DNA of 11,615 bases from a bacterium (GTDB taxonomy: Bacteria > JACRDZ01 > JAJRWM01), in contig JAJRWM010000083.1 in the NCBI GenBank assembly GCA_024276815.1, positions 1 through 11,615 on the forward strand, written 5' to 3'. Shown here one piece after another: positions 5,988 through 11,615 of this stretch. The number at the start of each line of letters is the position of its first letter. Positions within the stretch are counted from its first letter, which is position 1. A model generated the notes under the pieces. It did not search any database. It was not told where the DNA came from and saw only the letters and a program-made list of their open reading frames with translations. A program made the translations under genes and the position numbers.

Positions 5988-6189
5988 TTACCTTAGTTCA
6001 AATTCAAAGTATGAAATACTAACCTTTTCACCGGCGACCCCCTGATTAATCATCGCCTTGAATTTACAGGTATACCTCGTCTTGGTGCTGTTGTTTTTCA
6101 AAATCACTCGCGTCTTCAGGCAACGATATATCAATGTCCCTTGTCAGATCCAACTCCGCGAATACCCTGGCTTTACACCTGGCGATCAC
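5988..6189 (-). CDS. Unrecognised small gene, possibly frameshifted, upstream of comFB
   Basis: Two overlapping open frames fill this gap. Frame A starts with GTG at 6189, with AGGAAAGGAA directly upstream, and runs 41 codons to 6064 (begins M-I-A-R-C-K-A-R-V-F-A-E-L-D-L-T-R-D). Frame B is open from about 6146 to a stop at 5988 and ends with a protein-like tail (Y-T-C-K-F-K-A-M-I-N-Q-G-V-A-G-E then K-V-S-I-S-Y-F-E-F-E-L-R). Its only start-like codon, TTG 6134, lacks a proper ribosome site. Removing one base between about 6136 and 6112 would join both into a product of about 66 residues that stops 12 bp before comFB. I do not recognise the family. It may be one broken gene, two tiny genes, or only frame A. 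The spacing to both neighbours favours something coding here. Confidence 0.35.
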
Positions 6190-6198
6190 TTCCTTTCC

Positions 6199-6411
6199 TC
6201 AGAGTAAAAAAGAAATCGCGATAATTATGTAGCTGCCAATAATCATAATTGGAGAAACAACGCCGGCCCAGTTGTCACCCTGGGAATTGACAAAGCTTAA
6301 AATGATGTAACCAATCACCAAAAGAATAAAACCAACACCAAAAGTGATAATACTGGTCCAGCTACCCTTTTCGTCTTCCATTGAGCTTTGAGCTTGTTCG
6401 GCTTCGGCCAT
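6199..6411 (-). CDS. Small two-helix membrane protein, unknown function
   Basis: This 70-residue protein has an acidic, probably cytoplasmic N-terminus (1-17), a first membrane helix at about 20-40 (I-I-T-F-G-V-G-F-I-L-L-V-I-G-Y), a short polar loop with D-N-W, and a second helix at about 50-69. The G-rich first helix, the loop, and P-I-M-I-I-G-S-Y resemble DUF3098-type small membrane proteins, but I would not assign the family without a search. The start is supported by AAGGA (6422-6418 on the minus strand) at 6 nt spacing and by a near-consensus promoter upstream. It is the first gene of the unit ending in comFB. Function unknown. Confidence 0.75.
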   Translation of the reverse strand: MAEAEQAQSSMEDEKGSWTSIITFGVGFILLVIGYIILSFVNSQGDNWAGVVSPIMIIGSYIIIAISFLL

Positions 6412-6443
6412 TACCTTTCCTTTCTTTGTTCTGAACTTGGTTT

Positions 6444-6472
6444 ATTGTATGTTTTTTAGTTCGCCAAGTCAA
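6444..6472 (-). promoter_or_regulatory. Sigma70-type promoter for the membrane protein/comFB unit
   Basis: On the minus strand TTGACT (6472-6467) and TACAAT (6449-6444) are 17 bp apart, near consensus. Predicted initiation is about 25 nt upstream of the ATG at 6411. The -35 begins 8 bp after the pgpA stop, so this unit has its own promoter, though readthrough from pgpA is possible. Confidence 0.75.
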
Positions 6473-6479
6473 CCTTTAC

Positions 6480-6938
6480 TCATAACACCGCCCTGTATAT
6501 AAGATAAACAATCCAAAGAGTCAGGTTCGCGTATAATCCGGCCAGAACGTCATCAATCAAAACGCCCCAGCCGTGCGGTAATTGCTGCGACTGGTATACC
6601 GGGTAAGGCTTGACAATGTCAAAAATACGGAAAAGTATGAAGCCGGCGGTTATCGTAAACAGGCCGACCGGCAAGGCGGTCATGGTAACTAAAAACCCGA
6701 TAATCTCATCAATGACCACCTCCGAAGGGTCTTCCTTTTGAAAGTAGTTTTCCGCCCAGTTACAAAGATAAGCCACCGGAGCCAAGGAGATAATTATGGT
6801 CAAAAGATAATACCTGAAGGGCAAATGAGCCAGAATTAAATATATCGGCACGGCGGCGAGAGTCCCGGCGGTGCCCGAAATAATCGGCGAGTAACCGGAA
6901 AAAAAGCCGGTAACGAAAAACAGGTTGACTCTTTTCAT
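6480..6938 (-). CDS. pgpA: Phosphatidylglycerophosphatase A
   Basis: PgpA removes the phosphate from phosphatidylglycerophosphate to give phosphatidylglycerol at the inner membrane. The 152-residue product carries the family motifs: T-G-F-F-S-G-Y-S-P (10-18), S-G-T-A-G-T-L-A-A-V-P (21-31), V-I-D-E-I-I-G (75-81), F-R-I-F-D-I-V-K-P-Y-P (103-113), G-W-G-V-L-I-D-D-V-L-A-G (123-134), and about four hydrophobic segments. The start at ATG 6938 places T-G-F at the usual distance from the N-terminus and overlaps the pgsA stop as ATGA. No Shine-Dalgarno is present, consistent with translational coupling. A longer frame back to 7049 exists but would overlap pgsA by more than 110 bp and adds no family sequence. 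Its neighbour makes its substrate, so the pair forms two consecutive pathway steps. Confidence 0.93.
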   Translation of the reverse strand: MKRVNLFFVTGFFSGYSPIISGTAGTLAAVPIYLILAHLPFRYYLLTIIISLAPVAYLCNWAENYFQKEDPSEVVIDEIIGFLVTMTALPVGLFTITAGFILFRIFDIVKPYPVYQSQQLPHGWGVLIDDVLAGLYANLTLWIVYLIYRAVL

Positions 6939-7570
6939 AAGGAGGACTGCTGTAACACTGGCAGGTAACGGCGGAAATAGTCGACCGCGGAGAGAACCGT
7001 GATAAAAAGAGTCGCCCAGATCAGGAAATTTATCTCCAGCTTTATCCACCAGAAAAGATTGGACAGCCAGGGGGAGTAAAGTCTTTGCATGGCTTCAACA
7101 GAACCGTAAAAATGGGTTATGGTGCGCTGGAAACCATGAACAACCAAAATGGTGATCACCACGGAGAGTTGGAAAGTGGTCTTGTATTTCCCCATTCTGT
7201 TAGCGGCGATGATCGAATGGTTCTTGGCTGCCAGAGTCCGTAAGCCGCTGACCGCGAATTCCCTGGTAACGATTATAACGGCGGCAAAGGACGGGAACAT
7301 GTGAATGTCAACCAAAGGGAAAAGACCGCAGCAAAGCAATATCTTGTCCGCCAGCGGGTCTATCAGTTTGCCGAAGTCGCTGACCAGTTGCTGGCTTCTG
7401 GCAATATGACCGTCCAGCAGGTCGGTTATGGCCGCGATGATAAAAAGGAATACGGCGAAATAATACCAGTAAAGGTTGGTTGAATAGAAAAACGCCAGAA
7501 ACAGGAAAGATAAAACAATGCGCAACATGGTTAAAATGTTCGCCTGGTTAAACATCCCGGAATTAAACAA
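6935..7570 (-). CDS. pgsA: CDP-diacylglycerol--glycerol-3-phosphate 3-phosphatidyltransferase
   Basis: PgsA transfers a phosphatidyl group from CDP-diacylglycerol to glycerol-3-phosphate, the committed step of phosphatidylglycerol synthesis, in the cytoplasmic membrane. The 211-residue product has the complete CDP-alcohol phosphotransferase signature D50-x2-D53-G54-x2-A57-R58-x8-G67-x3-D71-x3-D75, including the four metal-binding Asp residues. The N-terminus F-N-Q-A-N-I-L-T-M-L-R-I is typical, and several membrane helices follow (about 18-48, 84-105, 130-150, 175-198). TTG 7570 is chosen as start because AGGAG precedes it by 5 nt; an in-frame ATG at 7555 would lie 20 nt from that site. It heads a two-gene unit with pgpA behind a recognisable promoter. 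Confidence 0.94.
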   Translation of the reverse strand: MFNSGMFNQANILTMLRIVLSFLFLAFFYSTNLYWYYFAVFLFIIAAITDLLDGHIARSQQLVSDFGKLIDPLADKILLCCGLFPLVDIHMFPSFAAVIIVTREFAVSGLRTLAAKNHSIIAANRMGKYKTTFQLSVVITILVVHGFQRTITHFYGSVEAMQRLYSPWLSNLFWWIKLEINFLIWATLFITVLSAVDYFRRYLPVLQQSSL

Positions 7571-7603
7571 TTTATCTCCTGATAATACGATGGAATCGGA
7601 TTT

Positions 7604-7632
7604 ATAGTATAATAAGTTATTGCTATCATCAA
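7604..7632 (-). promoter_or_regulatory. Promoter for pgsA-pgpA
   Basis: On the minus strand TTGATG (7632-7627) and TACTAT (7609-7604) are 17 bp apart. Each hexamer matches consensus at four positions. The leader to TTG 7570 would be about 28 nt and contains AGGAG. Confidence 0.55.
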
Positions 7633-7713
7633 GGTTTTTATTAAATTAGCGGTAACGCGTCTGTCTTCCGGGAATGACAATACCGGTGCCTCCTCTTCAC
7701 TGACGGATTACAG

Positions 7714-7792
7714 TTAGCGCTGTTTGCGAGAGCATAACGTCCGTTCTGTTTTTTAACCGGGGAAGACTTTTTCAATCAAAAAACAGCGCTAA
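7714..7792 (+). repeat. Nested inverted repeats in the 5' region of the membrane protein gene
   Basis: TTAGCGCTGTTT (7714-7725) and AAACAGCGCTAA (7781-7792) are a perfect 12-bp inverted repeat with a 55-nt gap. A second pair, CTGTTTTTT (7746-7754) and AAAAAACAG (7778-7786), uses part of the same right arm, so the two stems would exclude each other in RNA. Each outer arm also contains the AGCGCT dyad. The right arm ends 4 bp before the AAGGAAG ribosome site (7797-7803). The rest of the 236-bp intergenic stretch (7571-7806) holds the minus-strand pgsA promoter and no convincing plus-strand promoter. Confidence 0.5.
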
Positions 7793-7809
7793 AAAAAAGG
7801 AAGCTTTTG

Positions 7810-9498
7810 GTGAACAAGAAATTTGCCCTGGTCAGCTTGCTGCTTCTGGGTGTTATCTTTTTTTCCCAGGTGTATTCAGTTGAGAGTTTTGACCTCTGGT
7901 GGCACCTGAAAAGCGCTGAAGTTATTCTCAAAAGCGGTTTGCCGACAACAGATATCTTTTCCGCCACCACTCCACAAATACACTGGTTTCCGTTCGAATG
8001 GCTGGGGGAAATCTTCTTTTACCTGTTTTACCTCTTCGGCGGCATCAACCTCCTGATCCTGGTCAAAGCGTCCCTCGCCGCCACCACCTGGTTTCTGATT
8101 CTGCAAGCGCTGGACAAGCAAAAGATTGCCTTGCCGCTAAGCTTTCTCCTGGCCGCGGCCGGGTTCTATCTGACCCTGTCCAGTTGGCCGCTGCGTCCCT
8201 TGATCTTCTCCTTTTTCTTCTTCGCTCTTTTCAGCGTCCTGCTATTCAATTACCGGCCATTTCATTACCTTTTGCCGTTAATAATCCTGGCCTGGGCCAA
8301 CATCCATCCCTCCTTCTATTTAGGGTTTTTATTGCTGACTCTTTTCTACTTTGGCGAATGGCTCAATCGGTCCCACAGTGAAAGCAAGGTTCCCGGGAAA
8401 GCCCTCATCACAAGATACGGCTGGCTCCTGGCGGGCTGTTTCCTGGCCTCGTTTATCCATCCCAGGCCCCAGGAGATCCTGGTCTATCCCTTGAAATTAC
8501 TGAGTTCGGAAAAGTTTATGGGGGGTATAAGCGAATGGCAGCCGGCGCCTTTTGCCAGTGAACCATTTTTTTACCTGGCGGTCTTGCCGGTTCTCCTGGT
8601 AGCCCTGGGGCGGGTAAAAAAAATCGGCTGGCAGAGAGTGTTGCCCCTGCTGGTTTTTGGCGGCTACGCGTTTACCGCCGTGCGGCATATTCCTCTGTTC
8701 GCGATAATCGCGGCTCTTAATTTACCTCTTGCGTTTGGGGACTTTTTCGAAGGCGAAGGGCGGCGCCCATTCTCACACCTGGCCTACTGCGGCGGTGTCT
8801 TGATCCTGGCGGCGGCTCTGTTCAACGTGCGGGCCAAAGCCGGAACGCTGGGCGTGAAATCGGGTTTGTTCCCGGAACAAGCGGTCCGGTTTATTGAGAA
8901 GATTAAGCTTGAGGGGCCGATGTACAACGCTTATGACTGGGGCGGTTACCTGATCTGGCGGTTGTATCCGGGAACGAAAACCTTCATCGATGGTCGCAAC
9001 AGCAGCGAAAAAATGTTTTTACTGGATCGGCGGCTGCGGGAAGCGTATGACGGTTACCAAAATATCCTTGATAATTACCGGATCAATTATATCCTGACTA
9101 ATTCCACCTATTTCGACAGCGGCCGCATCTTCCCCCTGGTCGAAGCTTTGTTCAATGATGCCCGCTGGAGCCTGATCTACCAAGACGAAACGGCGTTGCT
9201 TTTTCTGAAAAATATTCCCGCCAATGAGAAGTTCATCAGGGAAAACAAAATTGACAAATCGAGAATCTATCGTCAGGTAATCGCCGAAGCCAAAGACCGG
9301 CTGACTTATGATCCCAACCTGCCGGTCGCCTATTTTTCACTTGGGAAAGCCTATCTCCAGCTCAACGACTTGCCGCGGGCGCGGAAAAACCTGGCCAAAG
9401 CTTTGGAGATGCGGCCGGATTTCAGGCCGGCTCAGGAGTTGCTGGAGTTGGTTAACCGGTGGCGTCGTCCGGTTTCTCAGCCGGTTGTTCCAGACTAA
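7810..9498 (+). CDS. Polytopic membrane protein, GT-C glycosyltransferase-like, with C-terminal TPR
   Basis: This is a large integral membrane protein (562 residues) with about ten or eleven hydrophobic helices between residues 5 and 335. The first external loop begins F27-D28-L-W-W-H32 and continues with G-L-P-T-T-D-I-F-S and W-F-P-F-E-W-L. An acidic residue in this first loop is typical of GT-C enzymes, which transfer sugars from polyprenyl-phosphate donors on the outer face, but the acceptor is unknown. The segment after the last helix contains W-G-G-Y-L-I-W-R-L-Y-P-G and F-I-D-G-R-N, a pattern I associate with this uncharacterised membrane family. Residues about 490-545 form one to two TPR-like helical pairs (A-Y-F-S-L-G-K-A-Y-L-Q-L-N-D, then A-R-K-N-L-A-K-A-L-E-M-R-P-D). 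GTG 7810 is preferred to TTG 7807 because AAGGAAG lies 6 nt upstream. The 3' end overlaps yqhQ, convergently, by 47 bp. Confidence 0.72.
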   Translation: MNKKFALVSLLLLGVIFFSQVYSVESFDLWWHLKSAEVILKSGLPTTDIFSATTPQIHWFPFEWLGEIFFYLFYLFGGINLLILVKASLAATTWFLILQALDKQKIALPLSFLLAAAGFYLTLSSWPLRPLIFSFFFFALFSVLLFNYRPFHYLLPLIILAWANIHPSFYLGFLLLTLFYFGEWLNRSHSESKVPGKALITRYGWLLAGCFLASFIHPRPQEILVYPLKLLSSEKFMGGISEWQPAPFASEPFFYLAVLPVLLVALGRVKKIGWQRVLPLLVFGGYAFTAVRHIPLFAIIAALNLPLAFGDFFEGEGRRPFSHLAYCGGVLILAAALFNVRAKAGTLGVKSGLFPEQAVRFIEKIKLEGPMYNAYDWGGYLIWRLYPGTKTFIDGRNSSEKMFLLDRRLREAYDGYQNILDNYRINYILTNSTYFDSGRIFPLVEALFNDARWSLIYQDETALLFLKNIPANEKFIRENKIDKSRIYRQVIAEAKDRLTYDPNLPVAYFSLGKAYLQLNDLPRARKNLAKALEMRPDFRPAQELLELVNRWRRPVSQPVVPD

Positions 9499-10392
9499 GC
9501 GCTTCCTTTAATGCGGTCAGCGCGACTTCCACCTGGTCAGGCGAAGGCGGACGGGTGGTAATCCCCTGAAGCCAGAGACCGGGCAACAGGAAAGGCCTAA
9601 TCAGCAGATTGTCGGGACGTTCGCCGGCGAACCTGATGATCTCGTAAGCCAGGCCGGAAATTAACGGCAGCATCCATAACCGGGCCGCCAGTTTCTGCCA
9701 GATCGTGGCTGTTGAAGGCAGCGTCGAAAAGGCGAGGATGCTGATCAGCATGACCACAAAAAGGAAACTGGTTCCGCAACGGGGGTGGTGGGTGGAGTGT
9801 TTCAAGGCGTTCTCAACGTTAAGCTCTTCGGAACCCTCGTAAGCGTAAACCACTTCATGCTCAGCCCCGTGGTATTCAAACACCCGGCGGATATCCTTGA
9901 TAAAGGAAATGGATACAATATAGATAAGGAAAAATATAATCCTGATGACTCCATCAACCAGGTTGAAAGCCAGTTCGCTTTGAATATAGCTGCCTTTTAA
10001 CTGCCGCAGAAAATGAGCCAGCCAGAAAGGCAGGATGAAAACAACAGAATCGCCATTCCCAAAGACGCGCTTATGGTCAGAAACAAAGCTAGGGGACTAA
10101 GTTCTTCCTGTTTGTCGGCCTCGTCTTCAGCCAGCGCTTCGTTAGCGGAGAAGACCAAAGCCCTGATTCCCAGAACCAGCGACTCAAAGAGGGAGGCCAC
10201 GCCTCTCAGCATGGGCCATTTGAAGAAAGGAAAACGTTTCTGCCAGCCCAGGTATGGTTTTTTTTGCACGACAATGCCGCCGTCAGGAGTGCGAACCGCT
10301 ACCGCCACGGCGTTGGGAGTGCGCATTAACACTCCCTCGATAACTGCTTGACCGCCCATCTTCAGGCGTTTTTTAGGTTGGGACTGATTCAT
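9452..10392 (-). pseudogene. yqhQ: YqhQ/DUF1385 family membrane protein, interrupted by a one-base frameshift
   Basis: Two minus-strand frames are halves of one DUF1385 protein. The N-terminal half (10392 to the stop at 9997) has G-G-Q-A-V-I-E-G-V-L-M-R-T-P and A-V-R-T-P-D-G-G-I. The C-terminal half (open from about 10038 to 9452) has F-N-L-V-D-G-V-I-R, D-I-R-R-V-F-E-Y-H-G-A-E-H-E and H-P-R-C-G-T-S-F. Restoring one base in the four-A run at 10038-10041 (TTTT on the coding strand) reads L-L-F-F-I-L-P-F-W-L and gives a continuous 313-residue protein, the usual family length. There is no slippery heptamer, so programmed frameshifting is unlikely. A sequencing or assembly indel is the most likely cause; a true recent pseudogene is the alternative. 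YqhQ has no firmly established function. It follows the NHL gene by 21 bp, probably in the same transcript, with a poor ribosome site. Confidence 0.88.
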
Positions 10393-10413
10393 TAGATAAC
10401 AGACTGTGATATA

Positions 10414-11340
10414 TTATTGTGGATTGATTTCGATTATTTCGTTGGTGCCGGTGTTGGCGACTAACAACATATTATTATTCAACATTAACTTGGTAGGAGA
10501 ACTAATGTTTTCCCTTACCGAAGAACTTGCTCCACCCCACGATTTTAAATATCGGCCTTTCTGGTTGAACATCTCAACCCGATTATTACCCGTATCAGCG
10601 ACAAAAACATGCCCGGTATCGCTGACAACCAGGCCCTTTGGTTCCGCCAGATCTCCCCGGGACGAACCGGCCTGACCAAACTTGCGGATAAACTTGCCGT
10701 CTTTGGTAAAGGTCTGGATCCGGCAGTTAGCCAGTTCCGCTACCAGGATTATTCCATCCTTGCCGACGCTGACATCACTCGGCCGGCCAAACTGCCCCTC
10801 AAGGGGGCCGGCGCTGCCGAACTGCCTGATAAACTTGCCGTCAACAGAATATATCTGGACGCAACTGTTCTCAATGTCAACAATATAGACCTTGTCCTCG
10901 GAATCAATATCGATGCCAAACGGCATGTTAAGCTTGCCTTCAGCGATACCCCATTCCCCGAATTCATATATTACCTCGCCCTTGGGGCTGAAGACCTGGA
11001 TGCGGTGGGAAGCGAGATCGGTTACGAAAACCTCGCCCCTTGAATTTATCGCCAAGTCAAAAGGCAGGATGAACTCGCCCTTACCGTTACCCCGCTTGCC
11101 AAAAGAGAATTTCAACTGACCCTTGGGAGAGAAGACCTTGATCACGCTGTTCAAAGTATCCGCGACATAATAATCCCCGTTGGGGCCAATCGCCACCGCC
11201 GAGGGCTGCTGAAGCAGGTTGGAGCCGATCAGGGTCACCGCTGACAAGGGGAAAGCGACAGCCAATAAAAGGCAAAGAACGATTGCTGGATAAACGCCGG
11301 GAACACCTTTGGAAACAGACAATTTCATTGAACCAACCAT
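10414..11340 (-). CDS. Exported NHL-repeat six-bladed beta-propeller protein
   Basis: This predicted secreted or periplasmic-anchored protein has 308 residues. The N-terminus has basic residues followed by a hydrophobic core (A-I-V-L-C-L-L-L-A-V-A-F-P-L-S-A), a Sec signal or anchor. The rest is six NHL units of about 47 residues. Five contain the pattern P-x-x-[L/V/I] ... V-[F/Y]-[V/I]-[A/V/T]-[D/E] ... N/H-[R/C]-[I/V]-[Q/E] ... F ... G ... F-G, and the sixth is shortened (N-N-M-L-L-V-A-N-T-G-T-N-E-I-I-E-I). The V-T-L-I-G strand before the first unit could close the propeller. NHL propellers are binding scaffolds and no catalytic residues can be named. ATG 11340 is chosen over a GTG at 11385 because the upstream AGGAG (12 nt away) serves it better; ATG 11328 is a further option. 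It is the first gene of a unit with yqhQ. Confidence 0.88.
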   Translation of the reverse strand: MVGSMKLSVSKGVPGVYPAIVLCLLLAVAFPLSAVTLIGSNLLQQPSAVAIGPNGDYYVADTLNSVIKVFSPKGQLKFSFGKRGNGKGEFILPFDLAINSRGEVFVTDLASHRIQVFSPKGEVIYEFGEWGIAEGKLNMPFGIDIDSEDKVYIVDIENSCVQIYSVDGKFIRQFGSAGPLEGQFGRPSDVSVGKDGIILVAELANCRIQTFTKDGKFIRKFGQAGSSRGDLAEPKGLVVSDTGHVFVADTGNNRVEMFNQKGRYLKSWGGASSSVRENISSPTKLMLNNNMLLVANTGTNEIIEINPQ

Positions 11341-11402
11341 TCGCGAAGCACTCTCCTGTAGCGAAAAAAGACTGGTTGCCCCCACTCAAACCTTAACCTG
11401 AT

Positions 11403-11430
11403 AATATATTTTAACCGCGGCAATTGTCAA
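11403..11430 (-). promoter_or_regulatory. Sigma70-type promoter for the NHL-yqhQ unit
   Basis: On the minus strand consensus TTGACA (11430-11425) is followed after 16 bp by TATATT (11408-11403); TATTAT two bases further is an alternative -10. Predicted transcription starts near 11396, giving a leader of roughly 55 nt before ATG 11340. Confidence 0.7.
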
Positions 11431-11441
11431 GTAAAACTTTT

Positions 11442-11466
11442 GCGGGACGAGTATTCCTCAGCCCGC
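11442..11466. other. Hairpin-forming inverted repeat between divergent genes
   Basis: GCGGG-AC-GAG-TATTC-CTC-AG-CCCGC can fold as a five-pair GC stem, a small internal loop, three more pairs and a five-base loop. Neither strand has a run of U after the stem, so it is not a standard intrinsic terminator. It lies just upstream of the NHL promoter. The rest of the gap 11467-11577 is AT-rich and shows only a weak TTGAAA/TATCAA pair (11514-11519, 11537-11542). Confidence 0.4.
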
Positions 11467-11565
11467 GGATTGAGTCCCTTTCGCTACCTTTAATCAATTA
11501 AACTACAAAGGGCTTGAAAAAATGTTTCAGACTGATTATCAATAGTTAAAAAATGAAATTACAGG

Positions 11566-11571
11566 TATAAT
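11566..11571 (+). promoter_or_regulatory. Possible -10 element for the gene entering at the right edge
   Basis: A perfect TATAAT at 11566-11571 lies six bases before the ATG at 11578, so transcription would begin about on the start codon. No good -35 is seen at 16-18 bp. The same ten bases CAGGTATAAT occur at the promoter of the ferredoxin-like gene (2730-2739). Confidence 0.35.
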
Positions 11572-11577
11572 TTTATC

Positions 11578-11615
11578 ATGGAACTGATTCGCCTGAGAAC
11601 GACCCAAAAAGAGGA
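11578..11615 (+). CDS. Start of a truncated gene, product unknown
   Basis: An ATG opens a frame of twelve complete codons (M-E-L-I-R-L-R-T-T-Q-K-E) that continues past the window edge. No strong Shine-Dalgarno precedes it. The TATAAT six bases upstream would fit a leaderless message. Too short to identify; it may not be a gene at all. Confidence 0.35.
   Translation, partial: MELIRLRTTQKE

Noticed and set aside
6939-7049. 37-residue N-terminal extension of PgpA
   Set aside because: It lies wholly inside pgsA in another frame, has no family similarity, and the ATGA overlap gives a natural start at 6938.
7640-7806. Known riboswitch or small RNA in the long leader
   Set aside because: I compared it by eye with the c-di-GMP, TPP, FMN and purine consensus cores and found no match; only the inverted repeats are supported.
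9997-10041. Programmed -1 frameshift in yqhQ
   Set aside because: There is no X-XXY-YYZ slippery heptamer and no obvious downstream stem; a single-base loss in a homopolymer explains the break.
10414-11340. DNA tandem repeat array
   Set aside because: The periodicity of about 141 bp comes from the protein-level NHL units; the nucleotide identity between units is low.
11442-11466. Intrinsic terminator
   Set aside because: The stem is GC-rich but no U-tract follows on either strand, and it sits between divergent genes where no terminator is needed.

Overview
This window looks like a chromosomal stretch from an anaerobic bacterium with a two-membrane (Gram-negative type) envelope. The evidence is a tetraheme cytochrome c3-type protein, a ferredoxin-type iron-sulfur protein, and two lipoproteins without an inner-membrane retention Asp. 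The phylum cannot be fixed from sequence reading alone: Desulfobacterota-like lineages or an anaerobic candidate phylum would fit. I see no insertion sequence, phage gene, CRISPR array, tRNA or rRNA. Genes are dense and often overlap as ATGA.

Layout. (1) Bases 100-2715, plus strand: secG, a secreted oligopeptide/nickel-type ABC substrate-binding protein, and a cytochrome c3-like protein whose start codon overlaps the preceding stop. (2) 2712-3496, plus: a clear sigma70-type promoter and a ferredoxin-like protein with a C-terminal Cys-rich domain. (3) 3493-4356, minus: a PaaX-family repressor, tail to tail with the ferredoxin gene, with paired palindromes over its own promoter and start codon. 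(4) 4388-5684, plus: two overlapping CsgG-like outer-membrane lipoprotein genes. (5) 5703-6472, minus: a small two-helix membrane protein, an unclear (possibly frameshifted) small gene, and a ComFB-domain protein, behind one promoter. (6) 6480-7632, minus: pgsA and pgpA, two consecutive steps of phosphatidylglycerol synthesis, coupled by ATGA. (7) 7640-9498, plus: a structured 5' region followed by a large polytopic membrane protein of GT-C glycosyltransferase type with a C-terminal TPR. (8) 9452-11430, minus: a secreted six-bladed NHL propeller followed by yqhQ (DUF1385), which carries a single-base frameshift in a homopolymer. (9) 11578-11615: the first codons of another plus-strand gene.

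Working together: most products concern the envelope, namely protein export (SecG), solute capture plus periplasmic electron transfer (binding protein and cytochrome), outer-membrane lipoproteins, phospholipid synthesis (PgsA/PgpA), membrane glycosyl transfer and NHL scaffolding. The points most worth following are the coupling of a peptide-type binding protein to a c3 cytochrome, the PaaX operator architecture, the ComFB operon, and the broken yqhQ. No wholly new system is obvious; the SBP-cytochrome pair and the ComFB operon are the least conventional groupings.
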